Of a stretch of DNA of 64,000 nt, positions 27,744-35,461 are shown one piece after another. This stretch comes from Sedimentisphaerales bacterium (GTDB lineage Bacteria > Planctomycetota > Phycisphaerae > Sedimentisphaerales > SM23-30): NCBI GenBank assembly GCA_028281535.1, contig JANQJS010000037.1:172078-236077 (forward strand), written 5' to 3'. The position numbers were made by a program, and so were the translations under genes. The notes beneath the pieces were generated by a model, which was not told the DNA's origin, searched no databases, and saw only the letters and a list, made by a program, of their open reading frames with translations. Each line of letters opens with the position of its first letter. Within the stretch, counting starts at the first letter, position 1.

Positions 27744-27867
27744 ACTAGAACTCTCATTGCATGTTACCGGACCTTTCCTTGTGATATTTTGTTCGCATAT
27801 TTCCTTAATCTCGATTATTAAAGGCCTTATGTGGATGGATTTTTAAATCATTTTTTTCCCTCTCCTA

Positions 27868-27896
27868 TTGATTTACACCACAAATTTCGTTATAAT
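27868..27896 (+). promoter_or_regulatory. Sigma70-type promoter in the region after the kinase gene
   Basis: TTGATT at 27868-27873 and TATAAT at 27891-27896 are separated by exactly 17 bases. No ORF of note follows on this strand before the hairpin ending at 28098, so it may drive a longer form of the candidate small RNA (about 195 nt). Confidence 0.6.
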
Positions 27897-27978
27897 AAAT
27901 TATCAAATAAGTTAGTTCTTTACGTTAGTGTAGTGTCTGATTGTTCAAATCAGCAATTCGTTTTTTCTAGGAAATAAT

Positions 27979-28006
27979 TTGACTTTTTTGTCGAGTTGTT
28001 GATAAT
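27979..28006 (+). promoter_or_regulatory. Second sigma70-type promoter ahead of the structured hairpin
   Basis: TTGACT at 27979-27984 and GATAAT at 28001-28006 with a 16-base spacer. Transcription would begin near 28012-28014, about 20 bases before the hairpin at 28035-28093. Confidence 0.5.
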
Positions 28007-28011
28007 TGCAT

Positions 28012-28098
28012 TTTTAAATTTAGGAATCCCCATTAGCCTATGGACTCCACTGTCCTATACTGGTTCCCCCCGACCAAAGGACAACCATAGGCTTTTTT
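28012..28098 (+). ncRNA. Candidate small RNA with three-tier hairpin and C-rich loop
   Basis: No ORF is visible here. The transcript would fold as nested stems: AGCCTATGG (28035-28043) with CCATAGGCT (28085-28093), TGTCCT (28051-28056) with AGGACA (28078-28083), and TGGT (28061-28064) with ACCA (28073-28076), closing a loop that contains six consecutive C. The outer stem runs directly into six T (28093-28098), as in an intrinsic terminator. Two sigma70-like promoters point into it. Promoters plus terminator with no coding frame support an independent small RNA; alternatively it is an elaborate terminator of the kinase transcript, which ended about 290 bases earlier. No known RNA family was recognised. 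Confidence 0.5.
28035..28098 (+). terminator. Intrinsic terminator formed by the small-RNA hairpin
   Basis: A 9-bp perfect outer stem (AGCCTATGG/CCATAGGCT) with inner stems is followed by a T run. It would stop transcripts moving rightward, before the minus-strand HTH gene. Confidence 0.7.
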
Positions 28099-28233
28099 CT
28101 TATCTTCACTTTATTCAACTAAATTGCAATGACATGTTTATACGCGCAAAAGTCCCATGTGGTTAATAGAACTTAACTTGATCTTTAACCAATGGTGTGA
28201 ATAGATAAACACGCCTAATGCTTGTGAGATTGG

Positions 28234-28461
28234 TTATTTGGGAACGATTTTTAATCCCAAAGCCGTCAGCATTTTACTGGCATAAATGGTTGGGCGACGT
28301 TTTTCGTTCAGAAATAGGCTGATGGCAGATTCGCTGCATCCAGTCATCTTTGCGAGTTGATAGCCGCTAATTCCTTGCTTCTTTTTGGCTTGTTTGATTG
28401 CCAGTAGGATGACATCTTTGTTGTGCTTACCAGGGACTTTGTTCGGGGTTTTGTTTGCCAT
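28234..28461 (-). CDS. Small helix-turn-helix (XRE/Cro-like) DNA-binding protein
   Basis: A 75-residue basic protein. Residues about 32-60 (GISGYQLAKMTGCSESAISLFLN) form a helix-turn-helix of the Cro/XRE kind, followed by EKRRPTIYASKMLTALGLKI, the usual fourth and fifth helices. It is likely a transcription regulator, possibly the antitoxin-type partner of a toxin, but no toxin gene is adjacent. A short open frame of 42 codons ends 9 bases upstream of its ATG (28471-28599, minus, from a GTG) without a ribosome-binding site, and is not called as a gene. Confidence 0.75.
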   Translation of the reverse strand: MANKTPNKVPGKHNKDVILLAIKQAKKKQGISGYQLAKMTGCSESAISLFLNEKRRPTIYASKMLTALGLKIVPK

Positions 28462-28994
28462 TCTTTGTTCTCAGCTAAAAGTTTCGCCGACCCGCAAACA
28501 GATTGCGTCCCCTCCTTTTAACATTCCGGCAGGATTGGTTACCTGCAAAGTCAATACCGTGTGCTCGATATAAATATACGTTCCACTTCTATATTCCACG
28601 GCGAGAAAAACGGCCTGAGTCGATTTGATAATTTCTCAGGCTCAGTATTACATTTGCAATATATTAAGTCTATCGAATTGGGGGAATTGAGTCAATACAA
28701 TTCAATATCAAACGAGTCTTGGAGTAGCGCTTGTAGCCGTTTATGAAGGGGGTTCGTACCTGGAAGCTATGTAAAATCATGATTTAATTGGGTTTATGCA
28801 ATTAAAGTGGGGTGTCTATTAACTCACAGCTTTTCAACGGTTTTTGCACTTTTTTGAGGGCTTAAGAGCCGAATCCATAATGACGTTAAAATAGATAATT
28901 TTTTGTTTTATTTTTGAATTCCTAATAATCAGACTTATGATAATAAAAGTCATGTAATAAAATGGTTGTTAAATCGTTTCAAAGGGAGAAACGT
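28462..28994. other. Gap between HTH gene and lipoprotein gene
   Basis: About 530 bases between divergent genes. Short open frames exist on both strands (for example 28471-28599 on the minus strand, 42 residues) but none has a ribosome-binding site or recognisable sequence. No tRNA, terminator or strong promoter was found. The size suggests decayed or regulatory sequence. Confidence 0.4.
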
Positions 28995-29606
28995 ATGGTT
29001 GAGATAAACAATCTATGGAAGTTTTATTCTAACCCCGTTTTTTTTAGATTGTCTAAAGTGATGAGTTTGATAGCTATTGTTTATAGCCTCTGTTTACTTG
29101 GTTGCGAAAATTCTAACGTCGTGCATATGGATAGCTCAAAGAATTCATTGAAAAGATTAGTGGAGAGTAATAAGGATATGATACAACCCCATTTTCAATC
29201 AGAGCCAGAAAAAATGACTCAGTCGCAACTGCATGACATTATTAAAAAATATACGGACTCCCCGCAAATTAATGGAAATGTTCTGCAGTGTGTTTACAAG
29301 CAGCGACCTTTATATTGCATCAGTGATGTAAAGCATGATCGTATGAGAATCATTTCGCCCATTATTCATATGGATGAAATATTGGATGAAGTGAAAGATA
29401 CCTTGCTGGCATCTAATTTTCATAGTGCATTGGATGCTCGGTATGCAACCAGTGAAGGTGTTCTTTATTCTGCCTATATCCATCCATTATCTCCGTTAAC
29501 AGCAGAGCAGATTGAATCTGCGGTTCGGCAGGTCGCAAGCCTGGCCGAAAATTTTGGCACCAGCTATAGCAGTGGTGAATTGCTCTATGGTCAGGACGGC
29601 AATTAA
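28995..29606 (+). CDS. Putative lipoprotein of unknown function
   Basis: About 203 residues starting at the ATG at 28995, chosen because GGGAG lies 6 bases upstream and because it places the signal sequence near the N-terminus; an in-frame ATG at 28962 has no such site. A hydrophobic helix ends in a lipobox (LCLLGC). The mature part ends with AEQIESAVRQVASLAENFGTSY, an amphipathic helix, after a mixed alpha/beta region with cysteines (LQCVYKQRPLYCISD). No family was recognised. The SIMPL gene follows after 140 bases. Confidence 0.65.
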   Translation: MVEINNLWKFYSNPVFFRLSKVMSLIAIVYSLCLLGCENSNVVHMDSSKNSLKRLVESNKDMIQPHFQSEPEKMTQSQLHDIIKKYTDSPQINGNVLQCVYKQRPLYCISDVKHDRMRIISPIIHMDEILDEVKDTLLASNFHSALDARYATSEGVLYSAYIHPLSPLTAEQIESAVRQVASLAENFGTSYSSGELLYGQDGN

Positions 29607-29745
29607 ATCGATATTAATCTATCAAGTATTTGAATAGATTTTACAATTCTTTTACAAGTTTAGTGTAATCGCTATGGTCACTTTGCGACTATACTATGAC
29701 TAAGAATGGTCAGAGAATTTTAATCTATAATGGAGGTTTTATGTC

Positions 29746-30495
29746 ATGAAACATGTATTACTCGTCATATCAATTTTATCTGTATCCATACAAGCCGTTA
29801 CTGCTCAAACGAAATTAGAAGGGACATCCGATGAGTTGAGCCAATTTCTAAATGGTGTAACTAAAACAGCTGTTATCCAAGGACAAGCTAAAATTAAGGC
29901 TCAGGCAGATAATATCATTTTGCACCTAAGTGTGAAATCGGAAGATAAATTATTGGAGACGGCCATTACTAAAAATGAATCAATGCGAAATCAGTTAGCC
30001 AGGAAATTGCAGAAGGTTGGGATTGAAAAAGATAAGATTGCCATGTCCAGTTTTTCCTGGGTTCCTGAAGAAGGTTATTGGAGTGATAAGTATAAATTAG
30101 ATAATATTGTTAACGTGATTATTGATCATACCAATCAGTTTCAACATATCGCGGCTATTGTGGATCAATATAAAGACATCGAATATCGTGGCATGAGTAT
30201 GGAGCATACTGAAAGTGAAACTTTCAAATTAAATGCATTGACCCAGGCCTGTAAAAATGCACAGCTGCAGAAAGTAATTTATGAAGAATCTCTTGGGATT
30301 AAATTAACGCCTATCAGTTTTTCCAGGAGTGAGATGGTTCACGATGAAATTCAAAGTGCATCAATTTTAAATTATAGATTCGCAATATCAAAGGACAGTT
30401 ACGAGGTTCCGCAAACCGAAATGTCTACCGATAACTTTGGTGAGTTGGAGTATTTTGTGACTGTTTCGATTGAATATCGGGTAGAACCAGGATGA
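29746..30495 (+). CDS. SIMPL (DUF541) domain protein, exported
   Basis: A 249-residue protein with a cleavable signal peptide (MKHVLLVISILSVSIQAVTAQ). The SIMPL/DUF541 pattern is visible as GQAKIKAQADNIILHLSVKS near the start of the domain, the helix ITKNESMRNQLARKLQKVGI, the IAMSSFSWVPEE strand and KNAQLQKVIYEESLGIKL. Members are periplasmic or membrane proteins forming oligomers, with roles suggested in oxidative stress and outer-membrane integrity. The site GGAGG at 29732-29736 precedes two starts: ATG at 29741 opens a two-codon frame (ATGTCATGA), and ATG at 29746 opens the gene. Confidence 0.8.
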   Translation: MKHVLLVISILSVSIQAVTAQTKLEGTSDELSQFLNGVTKTAVIQGQAKIKAQADNIILHLSVKSEDKLLETAITKNESMRNQLARKLQKVGIEKDKIAMSSFSWVPEEGYWSDKYKLDNIVNVIIDHTNQFQHIAAIVDQYKDIEYRGMSMEHTESETFKLNALTQACKNAQLQKVIYEESLGIKLTPISFSRSEMVHDEIQSASILNYRFAISKDSYEVPQTEMSTDNFGELEYFVTVSIEYRVEPG

Positions 30496-30613
30496 TTATT
30501 GGACTTTCGTAGGCGGGAATTATTACGTGCTGCTATTACTATTATCGACCTAGTGTTATACGAAGTTTAGCACATCATTATTTTTTTGTGATTTTTACAA
30601 CGCCGAGGTTTTG

Positions 30614-31120
30614 TTAAATGAAATTCTCAAAGGGTTGCGAGAGCTTTTTGAAGGGTTTGGTCGGGACATAGACCGTATTCCATCGAGGGCTGCGAGGTTT
30701 CATGTGATGGCGATAATGTGATAACTCCGCAACAATAAAAAAATAAGCTCTTTGGCCAAAATGGAAAATCCCGGGAGAAGAGGTAGGGGCTTTAAGGTCA
30801 TGGAGCCAGTAAGCAAAAACAAAAATGGCCGTACTATCATCCCCAAAAGCGTCAAGCCAATGTTCTAACCCAATCACATCATCGTTGGTAACCCAGCTTT
30901 GCCCCAGGCGATTCATTTGGAAAGTATGTAGGTCACACTTACGCCCTTTGACGTCGAATAATATTTTGTTTGTGCTTTTGGGGTAGATGATACCGTCAAA
31001 GCTTTTGATCTTTTCACCAGCGAGATGGGCTTTGTGGGCTTGATCCAGCATGACATGCTTTAGCTTCCTATGATTCAGGTAAGCTGAAAAGCTTTGCTCG
31101 TAATGTTGCGATTTATTCAT
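30614..31120 (-). CDS. HYExAFE-type protein, possible PD-(D/E)xK nuclease fold
   Basis: A 168-residue protein beginning near its N-terminus with HYEQSFSAYL, close to the HYExAFE signature used to name a family found in planctomycetes. The stretch FDGIIYP...ILFDVKGRK has the spacing of a PD-(D/E)xK nuclease active site (D, then D-x-K), so a DNA- or RNA-cleaving role is possible. The function has not been established as far as I know. It starts 8 bases after the hisS stop, implying co-transcription with hisS. Confidence 0.7.
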   Translation of the reverse strand: MNKSQHYEQSFSAYLNHRKLKHVMLDQAHKAHLAGEKIKSFDGIIYPKSTNKILFDVKGRKCDLHTFQMNRLGQSWVTNDDVIGLEHWLDAFGDDSTAIFVFAYWLHDLKAPTSSPGIFHFGQRAYFFIVAELSHYRHHMKPRSPRWNTVYVPTKPFKKLSQPFENFI

Positions 31121-31128
31121 CTCGACAA

Positions 31129-32415
31129 TTATGTTTGAAAGTAGGTTTCAATCGAATCTAATGATTGAGTCGATTGCGAACCATCAGACATATTTTTAAT
31201 AGTGACCTTGTTTTCATTAATGGTTTCTTCGCCCAGTATCACGACTTGTTTCGAATTTTGTGCGACCGGTTGTTTGAGTTGTTTACCCAGGGCTGTTTGC
31301 TTGTAAGATAATTGCGTACGGAGACCAAGTTGTCGTAATTGACTGGTGAGTTGAAGGGCTTGTTTTTCCAGTGAGCTGTCTGTGTTAATAATAAAGACAT
31401 CCCATTTTTCTGGATCAGGTTTGATCAGTCCCTTTTCTTCTAAAAGAATTTCCAAGACCACATCGCCCATGCCAAACCCGGTTGCAGGAACATTCTGTCC
31501 CCCTAGTCCGGCAAGTAAATTATCATAGCGTCCACCGCCGCAGACCGCTCTCAATTCACTGGCGCGATCAAACACTTCAAAGACAGGCCCCGTATAATAG
31601 GCCAGCCCTCGAACGATATTGATGTCAAATTCATAATAATCACCAATGCCCATGGTATCGAGCATTTCAAAAAGCGAGTGTAGGTCGGCAATAGATTTTT
31701 TGGCCGCATCTGAGTTAATCAATGATTCAATGGCTTGGAGGTTTTCTGCGTTGAGTATGTTGATCAGTTTCTCGCGTTGTGTGTCATCAGGGATTTGTTC
31801 TTTTGCAAGAGCTTCGAATTTTTCCGCAGGGAGTTTGGCGCGTTTATCGAGCAGAGCATAAATTGAATTTAGTTGATCTTCTGTGAACCCAATATCCTTA
31901 AGTAGTTCGGCGAGCATTTCTCTGCTGGATATTTTGGCAACCACATCATCGCAAGTTAGGCCTACACTGCGTAGGTAATCAATCGCGGTATAAATACATT
32001 CTGCATCTGCAAGTAGTGCATCGCTACCGACGATATCAATGTTCCACTGAAAGAATTCTCGCAGTCGCCCTTTTTGTGGTCGTTCGGCACGGCACAAGCG
32101 TGGAATGGAAAACCATTTGATCGGACGAGCGAGTGTATTGATTTGTTGGTTGACCATACGAGCAAGCGTTGGGGTAATTTCTGGTCGTATCGCTAGATCA
32201 CGTCCGCCTCGATCAGTTAAATTAAAAAGTTGCTCGACAATTTCATCACCACTCTTTTGGGTATAGAGTTGGAGGTTTTCAAAAATCGGTGCGTCATATT
32301 CTTCAAACCCATTACGAAGTGAGATCGATCGCCAACCATCAAAGATCCAATTGCGGATCGCCATTTGCTCTGGATAAAAATCTCGTGTACCCTTTACTGC
32401 TGCAATTTTTGCCAT
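31129..32415 (-). CDS. hisS: Histidyl-tRNA synthetase
   Basis: Class II aminoacyl-tRNA synthetase that charges tRNA(His), 428 residues as usual. Visible are the N-terminal AVKGTRDFYPEQM, motif 1 around FEEYDAPIFENLQLY, motif 2 (RLCRAERPQKGRLREFFQWNIDIVG), the histidine-specific RGLAYYTG and LRAVCGGGRYDNL, and motif 3 (PATGFGMGDVVLEI). An anticodon-binding domain follows (DVFIINTDSSLEKQAL). It appears to be the first gene of a two-gene unit with the HYExAFE gene. Confidence 0.97.
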   Translation of the reverse strand: MAKIAAVKGTRDFYPEQMAIRNWIFDGWRSISLRNGFEEYDAPIFENLQLYTQKSGDEIVEQLFNLTDRGGRDLAIRPEITPTLARMVNQQINTLARPIKWFSIPRLCRAERPQKGRLREFFQWNIDIVGSDALLADAECIYTAIDYLRSVGLTCDDVVAKISSREMLAELLKDIGFTEDQLNSIYALLDKRAKLPAEKFEALAKEQIPDDTQREKLINILNAENLQAIESLINSDAAKKSIADLHSLFEMLDTMGIGDYYEFDINIVRGLAYYTGPVFEVFDRASELRAVCGGGRYDNLLAGLGGQNVPATGFGMGDVVLEILLEEKGLIKPDPEKWDVFIINTDSSLEKQALQLTSQLRQLGLRTQLSYKQTALGKQLKQPVAQNSKQVVILGEETINENKVTIKNMSDGSQSTQSLDSIETYFQT

Positions 32416-32440
32416 TCATCAATATCCGATAGTTAATTAT

Positions 32441-32544
32441 ATAGAACGCGGATTTCGCAGATGAAATGAATGGCCACGGATTAAAAAATAAAATGTTGAA
32501 TTTATCCGTGTTTATCCATTAAATCCATGTCATCTGTGTTCTAT
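32441..32544. repeat. Imperfect palindromic intergenic repeat
   Basis: A roughly 104-base inverted element between two minus-strand genes. The ends read ATAGAAC and GTTCTAT, inner parts include GCAGATGA against TCATCTGTG and CCACGGATTAA against TTTATCCGTG. Similar CGCGGAT/ATCCGTG-type palindromes are widespread as interspersed repeats in several bacterial phyla. It would form a long hairpin in RNA. Confidence 0.65.
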
Positions 32545-32549
32545 TGACT

Positions 32550-32939
32550 TCATTTCTTTTTTTTCTTCTTGTTAAATTTTTTATCCATATATTCTTCCAG
32601 GTCTTCCGCGCAGGAAAAATAGAGATCGTAGCCATAGTCACCGCCATGATAATCGCAATTATCATCCGAATACTTGCGACAAATTTTCGGGCGTTTTTCA
32701 TAGATGCTGCACATATTGTTCGCATTGAGATACTTGCATCGACTGGCGATATTGACATACCACTCATCATCTTCAACAAAGACACTGAATCCTTCGTGGG
32801 CTAAGTACCAGCGGACGTCATCATAGTCATCCTTTGTCTCGGGCGTTTCGATGGGTAAGGCGACATATCGACAGCAAAGTCCTGCACATTGAGGGCAGAG
32901 GCAATCACGCTCTTTTTCTTTTAAAACAGTTAAACCCAT
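32550..32939 (-). CDS. YkgJ-like cysteine-cluster protein
   Basis: A 129-residue protein with the conserved cysteine pattern of the YkgJ/UPF0153 family: CPQCAGLCCRYVALP, then CKYLNANNMCSIYEKRPKICRKY and a final CDYHG. The cysteines are thought to bind zinc or an iron-sulfur centre; the function of the family is not well defined. It has a lysine-rich tail ending in KKKKKK. No operon partner; the palindromic repeat lies just downstream. Confidence 0.8.
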   Translation of the reverse strand: MGLTVLKEKERDCLCPQCAGLCCRYVALPIETPETKDDYDDVRWYLAHEGFSVFVEDDEWYVNIASRCKYLNANNMCSIYEKRPKICRKYSDDNCDYHGGDYGYDLYFSCAEDLEEYMDKKFNKKKKKK

Positions 32940-33075
32940 GGCAATTTTCCTTCATCTCAGATGGATCAAAATCGAGTTCTTTTTTACCTAAATTCGCAAA
33001 GCGATATTACTCAATGGCATTATAGGGTTTAGCTGTGAGCGTCGTCAATGACAGATTCTGCATTTAGGCCGATCA

Positions 33076-33104
33076 TTGACAGATAATCGTCTTGGGACTA
33101 CACT
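33076..33104 (+). promoter_or_regulatory. Promoter of pheT
   Basis: TTGACA at 33076-33081 and TACACT at 33099-33104, 17 bases apart; the start codon of pheT lies 37 bases beyond. A related TGACAGAT is repeated about 30 bases upstream. Confidence 0.6.
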
Positions 33105-33141
33105 ATGCGACTCAATATAGCGAATCCAAGAAAGGACCATT

Positions 33142-35157
33142 ATGAAAATTTCGTACGAGTGGCTGCAGCAATATGTCGAGTATACCGATGGACCGGAGAA
33201 ACTGGGTGAGATCTTTACCCAAGTTGGCTTTCCGGTAGAAGACATACAGCAGGTGGGTGACGATTGGATGTTGGATGTGGAAGTGACCTCCAATCGGGCT
33301 GATTGCCTGGGGCATATTGGCCTGGCACGTGAAGTTGCCGCGGTAACAGGGGCTAAACTGACTATACCTAGTGTTGATTTCAACGAATCCGGAAAAGATG
33401 TGTCCAGCTTAACGCATGTTGAAAATCAGTCAGATGAGTTGTGTCGGCGCTATACCGCTCGTCTGATTGAAGATGTCAAGGTCGGGTCCGCTCCAGATTG
33501 GATGGTCAAACGCTTGGAAACATTGGGCATGCGAAGTGTTAATAATGTGGTTGATATTACCAATTATGTTTTGATGGAAATTGGCCAGCCGCTGCATACC
33601 TTTGACTTTGATAAATTAGAAGACAAAAAAATTGTGATCCGTCTTGCTCAAAAAGGTGAGAAGATGGTGAGCATTGATCAGAGTAATTTAACTTTAACGG
33701 AAAAAATGCTGGTGATCGCCGATGGAAAGAATCCTGTTGCCCTTGCCGGTGTGATGGGGGGGCTAGATAGTGAAGTCTCTGACCAAACGTCTAACATACT
33801 TTTAGAAAGTGCCTGGTTCGATCCATTAACGGTAAGAAATGCCTCGCGTCAGTTAACTTTGGCAAGCGAATCTTCTTATCGATTTGAAAGAAATGTCTCA
33901 CAGGTACTGGTTGAATGGGGATCTCGCCGTGCGGCATCCTTATTAGCTGAACTTGCCGGTGGCAGTGTGGCTTCAGGATTCATCGATGTCTGGAAGTCAA
34001 CTCATCAAGAACAGACGGTTGATTTAAGATTAGCACGTTTGAAAAAAGTGTTAGGAATTGAAATAGATCCTAAACGTGTCATGCAGATTTTTGAGGTCTT
34101 AGGATTTGAGCCGAACTTGGATGATCAACAAGTGATTCGTTGCAAAGTTCCTGTTTGGCGAAATGATATCACCATGGAAGCGGATCTGATTGAAGAAGTG
34201 ATTCGGATTCATGGCTTTGAACATATTCCCACTGAAGAATCGATTCACATAAAAGTCAAACGTGAAGATGATTTTCAAAAGACCCGTCTTAAAGTAACTA
34301 ATGCGATTAAAGGCTGCGGTTTTTTTGAAACGATTAATGTTAGCTTCATTGAAGATAAATTCTGGCCACTATTTAGCGAAAAAGGATTTGATCCTGTACG
34401 AGTAAATGAGTTTACACGTAAGGTCGATAATGCCTTGCGGCAAAGCTTACTGCCTTCCATTTTGAAGGTGCGTAAACATAATCAAGATGCAGGTAATTTG
34501 AATTGTCATTTTTATGAATTAGCCGCCACGCACCGAAGGGATGGTAAAGGCACGAAAGTGAACGAAATCATTTCTTTAGGCTGCTGCAGTGATCATGGCT
34601 TGCGTGAACTTCGCGGTGTGATTGAAGCCGTTGTCAAAAAATGTAATGGCCAAGCCTCAGTGACTTTTCAGCCTGCTGATGTGGTTTGGGCAAAAGAAGG
34701 TTGTGGTGCTAATATTCTGGTCAATGGTCAAGTGGTAGGTCAGGCAGGTCAAGCCAGTGAAAAAGTCTTAAGTACTTTTGATTTAGAAAAACCTGTTAGC
34801 TTAGCAGAAATACAATTTAATCATCTCATTGAATTAGTTAAAAGTGCCATAGCGACATTAACGCCTTTGATGAAGTTTCCAGGGATTACACGAGATCTGT
34901 CTCTGGTTTTGGATGACAATGTTGCTTGGGCTGATATTGCTGAAACAATTCAATCGCAATCGATTGATGAAATGCAAAGTGTGGACTTTGTCGATATCTA
35001 TCGTGGCAAAGGCGTTGATAAAGGCAAAAAAAGTTTAACACTTTCAATGCATTTTAGAAATCCAAACGAAACCATGACCCATCAACAAGTCGATGGCTTC
35101 CAGGAAAAGATTGTTGCTGTATTAGCACAAAAGTTTCAAGCGCAACTGCGTGCTTGA
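33142..35157 (+). CDS. pheT: Phenylalanyl-tRNA synthetase beta subunit, short form
   Basis: Beta chain of the heterotetrameric enzyme that charges tRNA(Phe). The 671 residues include the start (MKISYEWLQQYVEYTDG), the segment VEVTSNRADCLGHIGLAREVAA, the B3/B4 editing domain (about 95-290, with VVDITNYVLMEIGQPLHTFD), the B5 region (IDVWKST onward), the catalytic-like domain and a C-terminal anticodon-binding FDX-ACB domain (FPGITRDLSLVLDD). Most bacterial PheT proteins are near 800 residues and carry a tRNA-binding EMAP-like insert after about residue 40; here VEDIQQVGDDWMLDVEVTSNRADC runs on without it (shown in two overlapping parts). pheS is not adjacent. Confidence 0.95.
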   Translation: MKISYEWLQQYVEYTDGPEKLGEIFTQVGFPVEDIQQVGDDWMLDVEVTSNRADCLGHIGLAREVAAVTGAKLTIPSVDFNESGKDVSSLTHVENQSDELCRRYTARLIEDVKVGSAPDWMVKRLETLGMRSVNNVVDITNYVLMEIGQPLHTFDFDKLEDKKIVIRLAQKGEKMVSIDQSNLTLTEKMLVIADGKNPVALAGVMGGLDSEVSDQTSNILLESAWFDPLTVRNASRQLTLASESSYRFERNVSQVLVEWGSRRAASLLAELAGGSVASGFIDVWKSTHQEQTVDLRLARLKKVLGIEIDPKRVMQIFEVLGFEPNLDDQQVIRCKVPVWRNDITMEADLIEEVIRIHGFEHIPTEESIHIKVKREDDFQKTRLKVTNAIKGCGFFETINVSFIEDKFWPLFSEKGFDPVRVNEFTRKVDNALRQSLLPSILKVRKHNQDAGNLNCHFYELAATHRRDGKGTKVNEIISLGCCSDHGLRELRGVIEAVVKKCNGQASVTFQPADVVWAKEGCGANILVNGQVVGQAGQASEKVLSTFDLEKPVSLAEIQFNHLIELVKSAIATLTPLMKFPGITRDLSLVLDDNVAWADIAETIQSQSIDEMQSVDFVDIYRGKGVDKGKKSLTLSMHFRNPNETMTHQQVDGFQEKIVAVLAQKFQAQLRA

Positions 35158-35180
35158 CCGATGCAATCTTAGAAAGTTAT

Positions 35181-35209
35181 TTGAAATTTTCTAAACGATA
35201 TGCTATAAT
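35181..35209 (+). promoter_or_regulatory. Strong promoter of the 6S-like RNA
   Basis: TTGAAA at 35181-35186 and TATAAT at 35204-35209 with a 17-base spacer, plus TG at 35201-35202 forming an extended -10. Initiation is expected near 35216-35217. Confidence 0.75.
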
Positions 35210-35216
35210 AAACGTA

Positions 35217-35410
35217 GTGGATAACATATTGGCCTCTGCCATGTTAGTTACGACTGGCTATTTTCTTAAACCTATGTGCCTGAAACAGGGAAGCCATAAT
35301 TTAGTTTGCCGGACACGCCTGCTTGTCAGGATTTCTGGGAACTACTGTTGGTTGCCCACTTAATTCTTTCGGGTTGTGAAAATCCTTTCGGACGGCATTG
35401 CGGTGGAGGT
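35217..35410 (+). ncRNA. ssrS: Probable 6S RNA
   Basis: A non-coding gene of about 195 bases between pheT and the GlmU-like gene. The whole transcript folds as one rod, as 6S RNA does. The closing stem pairs 35232-35240 with 35402-35410 and 35241-35245 with 35394-35398. A central bubble follows (5' strand 35246-35259, 3' strand about 35384-35393, the latter able to form TCC-TTTC-GGA). Then 35260-35272 pair with 35371-35383 (11 of 13), 35288-35296 with 35349-35357 (8 of 9), 35302-35313 with 35334-35344, ending in CCTG/CAGG. 6S RNA mimics an open promoter and binds the housekeeping RNA polymerase. The assignment rests on shape, length, promoter and terminator, since primary sequence is poorly conserved between phyla. 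Confidence 0.7.
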
Positions 35411-35417
35411 TCGACAT

Positions 35418-35449
35418 AAAAAGCTTGCCTGTTTCGGTGAGCTTTTTTT
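35418..35449 (+). terminator. Intrinsic terminator of the 6S-like RNA
   Basis: AAAAAGCTTGCC and GGTGAGCTTTTTTT form a 12-bp stem (two G-U pairs) around a 6-base loop and end in a T run. Confidence 0.85.
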
Positions 35450-35461
35450 ATGCGCCTTGCA

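Noticed and set aside
27937..27953. GTTCAAATC resembling a tRNA T-loop
   Set aside because: The flanking bases form a simple CTGATT/AATCAG hairpin and no acceptor, D or anticodon arms are present.
28471..28599. Small 42-residue frame just upstream of the HTH gene, as a possible toxin partner
   Set aside because: The only plausible start is a GTG without a ribosome-binding site, the sequence resembles no toxin family and overlapping frames are equally open.
35154..35363. Open frame of 69 residues overlapping the pheT stop
   Set aside because: It runs across the promoter and into the 6S-like RNA, has no ribosome-binding site of its own and no recognisable sequence.
35217..35410. Riboswitch or T-box leader for the GlmU-like gene
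   Set aside because: No conserved cobalamin-box or T-box sequence is present, the structure is a rod, and an intrinsic terminator and a second promoter separate it from the next gene.
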